Assembly (NCBI RefSeq): GCF_030545015.1
Contig: NZ_CP120653.1
Location: 558,001 to 622,000, forward strand
Direction: 5' to 3'
Length of the DNA: 64,000 bases
From: Myroides sp. JBRI-B21084
GTDB lineage: Bacteria; Bacteroidota; Bacteroidia; Flavobacteriales; Flavobacteriaceae
The translations under genes were made by a program, and so were the position numbers. Under the pieces are notes generated by a model. That model made no database searches and was not told where the DNA came from. It saw only the letters and a program-made list of their open reading frames with translations. Position 1 is the first letter of the stretch. Each line of letters begins with the position of its first letter. Below are positions 60,554 to 64,000 of the stretch, piece by piece.

Positions 60554-61912
60554 TTAAATACCGCCATCATACGGCACTTCTTTTTCGTTAAAAATAATAC
60601 CAAAAGTTTCTAATTCTTTTAAAACAGGTTCGTACACTTCTTTAGTAATTGGCATTTGTACGCCTGGAGTAGTAATTTCGCCTGTTAAAATTTTAAGGGT
60701 AATAATACCAACCGGTAAACCTACAGTTTTAGCCATACCTGTATGTAATGCATCATCGCCTAAACACACCATTGTAGCGTCAATTTGTAAGGTTTCGGAT
60801 ACATTAGGCATCGTGTAACCAAATTTGTGATACATAACAATCATGTCTTTATCGTTTGGTTGCAAGGTCCATTTTTCAGATAGTATCTTTTCCATAATCT
60901 GAGCCGGAGTGGCATTTTTTAAGCCTACTTTTTTATCTTTATTAAAAAGATCAAGAGCAACAAATTTATCCCAAACCGTATCGTCTTGTTCTACATTTAA
61001 AGTTAATCTAAATTTTACTTCAACCGAATCGGTAGGGTGGTAGTACAAAAACGAATTAATAAATTCGCGATAACTCATGTTTTCAGAATCTTCAATAGTG
61101 TAGGTGTCATCGGTCACGCCTAATTGTACCAGCATATTCCATGCACGTGAAAAGCCCACTCTACGCATGGTGCCACGGTAAATAGTATGTGCCTTTTGTA
61201 AACCATAAGTTTCGCGGTATCCTAAGGAATCGCGGTTGGCATAAGCTTCAAACCTTCCAAAACCATCAATTTCTAAAAATTCGGTTCGTTTAAAAATACG
61301 CTGATACGGTATGTATTTATAAGTACCTTGTTGTAAAAATTTTGCTGCACCCCCTTGGCCTGCAACTACAACATTACGTGGATTCCATGAAAATTTGTAT
61401 TTCCAAATATTATCGTCAGATTCTGGTGCAACCAAACCGCCGCAAAAACTTTCAAAATGTACTGGATTTCCGCCTTTTGCTCTAATTTCATCTAAAACCT
61501 TCATAGCGCTCATGTGGTCAATGCCAGGGTCTAATCCACATTCGTTCATAAAAATTAAACCATTAGCTTTTACATCTGCATCCATTTCTTTTAATTCGTT
61601 TGAAATGTACGATGCGGTCACTAAGTGTTTTTTTAAGTTTAAACAATCGGTAGCTATAATGGGGTGTAAAAAAGCGGGCATCATAGAAATTACCACATCG
61701 GCTTGGGTAATTAATTGTTTACGCGCAGCTTCATCGTGTATATCTAAAATAACAGCAAAAGCATTAGGGTTGTTTTCAATTTTTTCTTCAATCGAAGCAA
61801 TGCTTTGGTCGGCAATGTAAAGTTTAAATTGATATTTTTCGGTTCTATCTAATAAATATTTGATTAAAGAAGAAGTAGATCTGCCCGAACCAAATAAAAG
61901 TACATTTTTCAT
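60554..61912 (-). CDS. Saccharopine dehydrogenase family protein
   Basis: A 452-residue NAD(P)-dependent enzyme. The Rossmann motif is at the N-terminus (VLLFGSGRSTSSLIKYLLD), followed by FMNECGLDPGIDHMSA, the conserved substrate-binding loop of saccharopine reductases, and GYRETYGL. In flavobacteria such enzymes are annotated as saccharopine reductase or related; whether it serves lysine catabolism here is unclear, as no partner is adjacent. Its start is preceded by a run of T's (A's on the minus strand). Confidence 0.9.
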   Translation of the reverse strand: MKNVLLFGSGRSTSSLIKYLLDRTEKYQFKLYIADQSIASIEEKIENNPNAFAVILDIHDEAARKQLITQADVVISMMPAFLHPIIATDCLNLKKHLVTASYISNELKEMDADVKANGLIFMNECGLDPGIDHMSAMKVLDEIRAKGGNPVHFESFCGGLVAPESDDNIWKYKFSWNPRNVVVAGQGGAAKFLQQGTYKYIPYQRIFKRTEFLEIDGFGRFEAYANRDSLGYRETYGLQKAHTIYRGTMRRVGFSRAWNMLVQLGVTDDTYTIEDSENMSYREFINSFLYYHPTDSVEVKFRLTLNVEQDDTVWDKFVALDLFNKDKKVGLKNATPAQIMEKILSEKWTLQPNDKDMIVMYHKFGYTMPNVSETLQIDATMVCLGDDALHTGMAKTVGLPVGIITLKILTGEITTPGVQMPITKEVYEPVLKELETFGIIFNEKEVPYDGGI

Positions 61913-61974
61913 TCAATTTTTTTTTTCATGCTAAATGTACTAAAAATAATTTACCAGCTTGCTTAAAAAAAGTA

Positions 61975-62003
61975 AAAAAGCAAAGGGTTAACTTCGCTTT
62001 TTT
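61975..62003 (-). terminator. Terminator of the small membrane-protein gene
   Basis: Minus strand AAAAAAGCGAAG, loop, CTTTGCTTTTTT (one mismatch in the stem). Placed 18 bases after the small ORF stop. Confidence 0.7.
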
Positions 62004-62020
62004 AATTGTAAGGTTTAAAA

Positions 62021-62119
62021 TTAGCGCATTATTTTTTTATACATTTTGTAAGCAAAATACGCTAAAAAAAGTAATACTACTGTTGCGATAAGTGGCAAAA
62101 TTGCTAAAAGTACCTGCAT
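62021..62119 (-). CDS. 32-residue single-pass membrane peptide
   Basis: ATG at 62119 gives MQVLLAILPLIATVVLLFLA followed by YFAYKMYKKIMR and TAA. One hydrophobic helix (about 2-22) and a basic C-terminal tail, typical of small inner-membrane proteins. Upstream on the minus strand is a run of twelve A's, which could serve as the AT-rich ribosome-binding region of Bacteroidota. A terminator follows. Too short for routine gene finding; not recognised as a known family. Confidence 0.6.
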   Translation of the reverse strand: MQVLLAILPLIATVVLLFLAYFAYKMYKKIMR

Positions 62120-62252
62120 TGTTTTTTTTTTTTAGATTGATGTTTTTTTGCTTAAAAAAGCATCGTGTTATTGTATAAAATTACAAAAAATAGGTTTAGT
62201 TAGTTAAAATGCTTTAAAATAATTTTTAAAGTGGTTTTTAATGAAAGATTTG

Positions 62253-62260
62253 TACATTTG
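62253..62260 (+). promoter_or_regulatory. -7 box of the DUF423 gene
   Basis: TACATTTG fits TANNTTTG, 13 bases before the ATG. Confidence 0.5.
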
Positions 62261-62273
62261 AAAAAAATACAAA

Positions 62274-62666
62274 ATGACTAAAAAGTTAGTAACGCTTGCC
62301 GCTTTTTTTGGCTTTATAGCTATAATTTTAGGTGCTTTTGGTGCGCATGGTTTAAAAAAAGTGCTAACCGAAGCACAGTTAATAAGCTTTGAAACTGGGG
62401 TGAAATACCAAATGTATCATGCATTGTTTTTATTGTTAATTGCACAATTAAGCATTTTAACCGATAAAAATAAACGTACCATAGGCATATTAACAACCGT
62501 AGGCGTTTTTTTATTTTCAGGGTCGATATATTTATTGGCTACACAAGCGTTAACAGGTATCAATTTTAAATTTTTAGGTCCAATTACTCCAGTAGGTGGC
62601 ATGTTTTTAATTACAAGTTGGTTTTTTACCGCTTTTTATTCAATGAAACAAAAAAACAATAAATAA
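62274..62666 (+). CDS. DUF423 membrane protein
   Basis: 130 residues with four membrane helices (about 5-25, 45-65, 70-90 and 100-122). Family features: FGFIAIILGAFGAHGLKKVL, FETGVKYQMYHALFLLLIA and FSGSIYLLATQ, ending with GPITPVGGMFLITSWF. Conserved small inner-membrane protein of unknown function. Single gene with its own promoter box. Confidence 0.93.
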   Translation: MTKKLVTLAAFFGFIAIILGAFGAHGLKKVLTEAQLISFETGVKYQMYHALFLLLIAQLSILTDKNKRTIGILTTVGVFLFSGSIYLLATQALTGINFKFLGPITPVGGMFLITSWFFTAFYSMKQKNNK

Positions 62667-62687
62667 AAAAAATAATAAATTTATTAG

Positions 62688-62695
62688 TAAGTTTG
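62688..62695 (+). promoter_or_regulatory. pckA -7 box
   Basis: TAAGTTTG fits TANNTTTG, 35 bases before the pckA ATG. No clear -33 TTG. Confidence 0.45.
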
Positions 62696-62730
62696 TAAGC
62701 AAATTATTAATACAACACACAATTTAAGAT

Positions 62731-64000
62731 ATGGAAGTTTCAAAGGCAATCTCTTTGGATAAATATGGGATACAAAATGTAAGTGAAGTAATTTACAATC
62801 CTTCGTATGATGAATTATTTAAAGCAGAAACAGATCAAAATTTAGAAGGTTTTGAACGCGGGCAAGTTTCAGAACTTGGTGCTGTAAATGTAATGACAGG
62901 AGATTTTACAGGACGTTCTCCTAAAGATAAATATATAGTTAAAGACGCTGTTACAGAAAATACTATTTGGTGGACATCTGACAAAGCGAAAAACGATAAT
63001 AAACCAATTTCACAAGATACTTGGGAAGCGTTAAAGCAAAATGCTGCAGCTCAGTTATCTGGAAAAAAATTATATGTAATTGATGCTTTTTGTGGCGCAA
63101 ACGAAGATACGCGTTTAAAAGTGCGTTTTATTATGGAGGTGGCTTGGCAAGCACATTTTGTGAAAAATATGTTTATACGCCCTACCGAAGCAGAATTAGA
63201 TAACTTTGGTGAACCAGATTTTGTGGTGATTAACGCATCAAAAACATCTTTTACAGATTATAAAGCACATAACTTAAATTCAGAAGTTTACGTTGCTTTT
63301 AATTTAACTGAAAAAATGCAATTAATTGGCGGTACATGGTACGGCGGTGAAATGAAAAAGGGAATGTTTTCAATGATGAACTACTACTTGCCATTACAAG
63401 GAATTGCATCAATGCACTGTTCTGCAAACAAAGGTAAAGAAGGTGATGTTGCTGTTTTCTTTGGTTTGTCGGGTACAGGAAAAACAACTTTATCTACCGA
63501 TCCTAAACGCGAATTAATTGGCGATGATGAACACGGTTGGGATAACGATGGTGTGTTTAACTTTGAAGGTGGATGTTATGCTAAAACTATTGATTTAAGC
63601 AAAGAACACGAACCAGAAATTTTTGCAGCTATTAAACGCGATGCTTTATTAGAAAACGTTACATTAGATGCAAATGGTGTAATTGATTTTAAAGACGGTT
63701 CGGTTACACAAAACACACGTGTTTCTTACCCAATTGATCATATTGAAAACATTGTAAAACCGGTTTCAAAAGCAGGTCATGCTAAAAAAGTAATCTTTTT
63801 AACTGCCGATGCTTTTGGTGTAATGCCACCCGTTTCTAAATTAACACCCGAACAAACTAAATACTACTTTTTATCTGGCTTTACAGCAAAATTAGCAGGT
63901 ACAGAACGCGGAGTAACTCAGCCTGAACCTACTTTTTCTGCATGTTTTGGAAAAGCGTTTTTAAGCTTGCACCCAACAAAATACGGAGAAGAGTTAGTTA
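62731..64000 (+). CDS. pckA: ATP-dependent phosphoenolpyruvate carboxykinase (C-terminus beyond the right edge)
   Basis: ATG at 62731 opens [20 protein letters not shown] and the frame stays open for 423 codons to the edge. Motifs of the ATP type: [28 protein letters not shown], the substrate and metal site [22 protein letters not shown], the P-loop [13 protein letters not shown], then [21 protein letters not shown] and the TERG segment. It converts oxaloacetate to PEP for gluconeogenesis. About 110 residues should remain outside. Confident. Confidence 0.97.
   Translation, partial: MEVSKAISLDKYGIQNVSEVIYNPSYDELFKAETDQNLEGFERGQVSELGAVNVMTGDFTGRSPKDKYIVKDAVTENTIWWTSDKAKNDNKPISQDTWEALKQNAAAQLSGKKLYVIDAFCGANEDTRLKVRFIMEVAWQAHFVKNMFIRPTEAELDNFGEPDFVVINASKTSFTDYKAHNLNSEVYVAFNLTEKMQLIGGTWYGGEMKKGMFSMMNYYLPLQGIASMHCSANKGKEGDVAVFFGLSGTGKTTLSTDPKRELIGDDEHGWDNDGVFNFEGGCYAKTIDLSKEHEPEIFAAIKRDALLENVTLDANGVIDFKDGSVTQNTRVSYPIDHIENIVKPVSKAGHAKKVIFLTADAFGVMPPVSKLTPEQTKYYFLSGFTAKLAGTERGVTQPEPTFSACFGKAFLSLHPTKYGEELV

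Larger units (their letters stand above)
61913..62273. other. Spacer holding a small membrane-protein gene and its terminator
   Basis: The 361-base gap contains the 32-residue ORF at 62021-62119, a hairpin at 61975-62003 after it and the -7 box (62253-62260) of the DUF423 gene. The rest, 62130-62250, shows nothing definite. Confidence 0.6.

Overview
The window is a stretch of an AT-rich (roughly one-third GC by eye) Flavobacteriaceae chromosome (phylum Bacteroidota), probably Flavobacterium, Myroides or a close relative. This rests on the short primary sigma factor, repeated TANNTTTG-type promoter boxes, several TonB-dependent receptors and SusC-like barrels, secreted proteins ending their signals in '..AQ', and a heme-gene order familiar from flavobacteria. 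No phage, plasmid, CRISPR, rRNA or tRNA genes were seen. Family calls come from motif recognition by eye; no database search was run.

Layout. 0-15 kb: an edge flavin reductase, a histidine kinase, HIT and GreA, a TPP-riboswitch-controlled TonB receptor (probable thiamine uptake), a frameshifted thioredoxin-like gene, ribosome-rescue factor ArfB, a phosphopantetheinyl transferase, AhcY, two paralogous secreted proteins, an ECF sigma/membrane pair, RpoD, Pnp and RpsO. 15-24.5 kb: a cysteine-rich three-gene cassette (HYC/CC/PP protein, TonB receptor, HMA protein) that looks metal related, MscS, two secreted peptidases, DedA and MtgA. 24.5-37.3 kb: a heme region with two divergent arms, HemH-HemJ-kinase-crotonase behind an AraC regulator leftwards and hemA-C-D-E-(RAYT)-hyp-F-(four-helix protein)-B-cytochrome c rightwards. 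hemL lies apart at 54.3-55.6 kb, so all steps from glutamyl-tRNA to protoheme are encoded here.

37-42 kb: DusB, pirin, then a C10-type peptidase lipoprotein broken at a G8 tract and lacking the catalytic cysteine, followed by two paralogous lipoproteins. 42-54 kb: LepA behind a structured leader RNA, a membrane thioredoxin, and an iron-uptake-like block (siderophore-type receptor, PepSY protein, two tandem large barrels) preceded by an 8-bp tandem repeat and a long dyad. 54-64 kb: a tightly packed hemL operon, a DUF5522-urocanase fusion, a DUF4136 lipoprotein, a saccharopine dehydrogenase-like enzyme, a 32-residue membrane peptide, a DUF423 protein and the start of pckA.

The most notable signals are: the G8 phase-variation candidate in an apparently inactive C10 protease; a 25-bp perfect inverted repeat inside the RAYT gene together with REP-like palindromes; a compositional break suggesting that hemE to hemB was replaced by DNA from a related genome; a GraL-like terminator in the greA leader; the Flavo-1-like RNA before lepA; and candidate operators at hemA and at the siderophore receptor.
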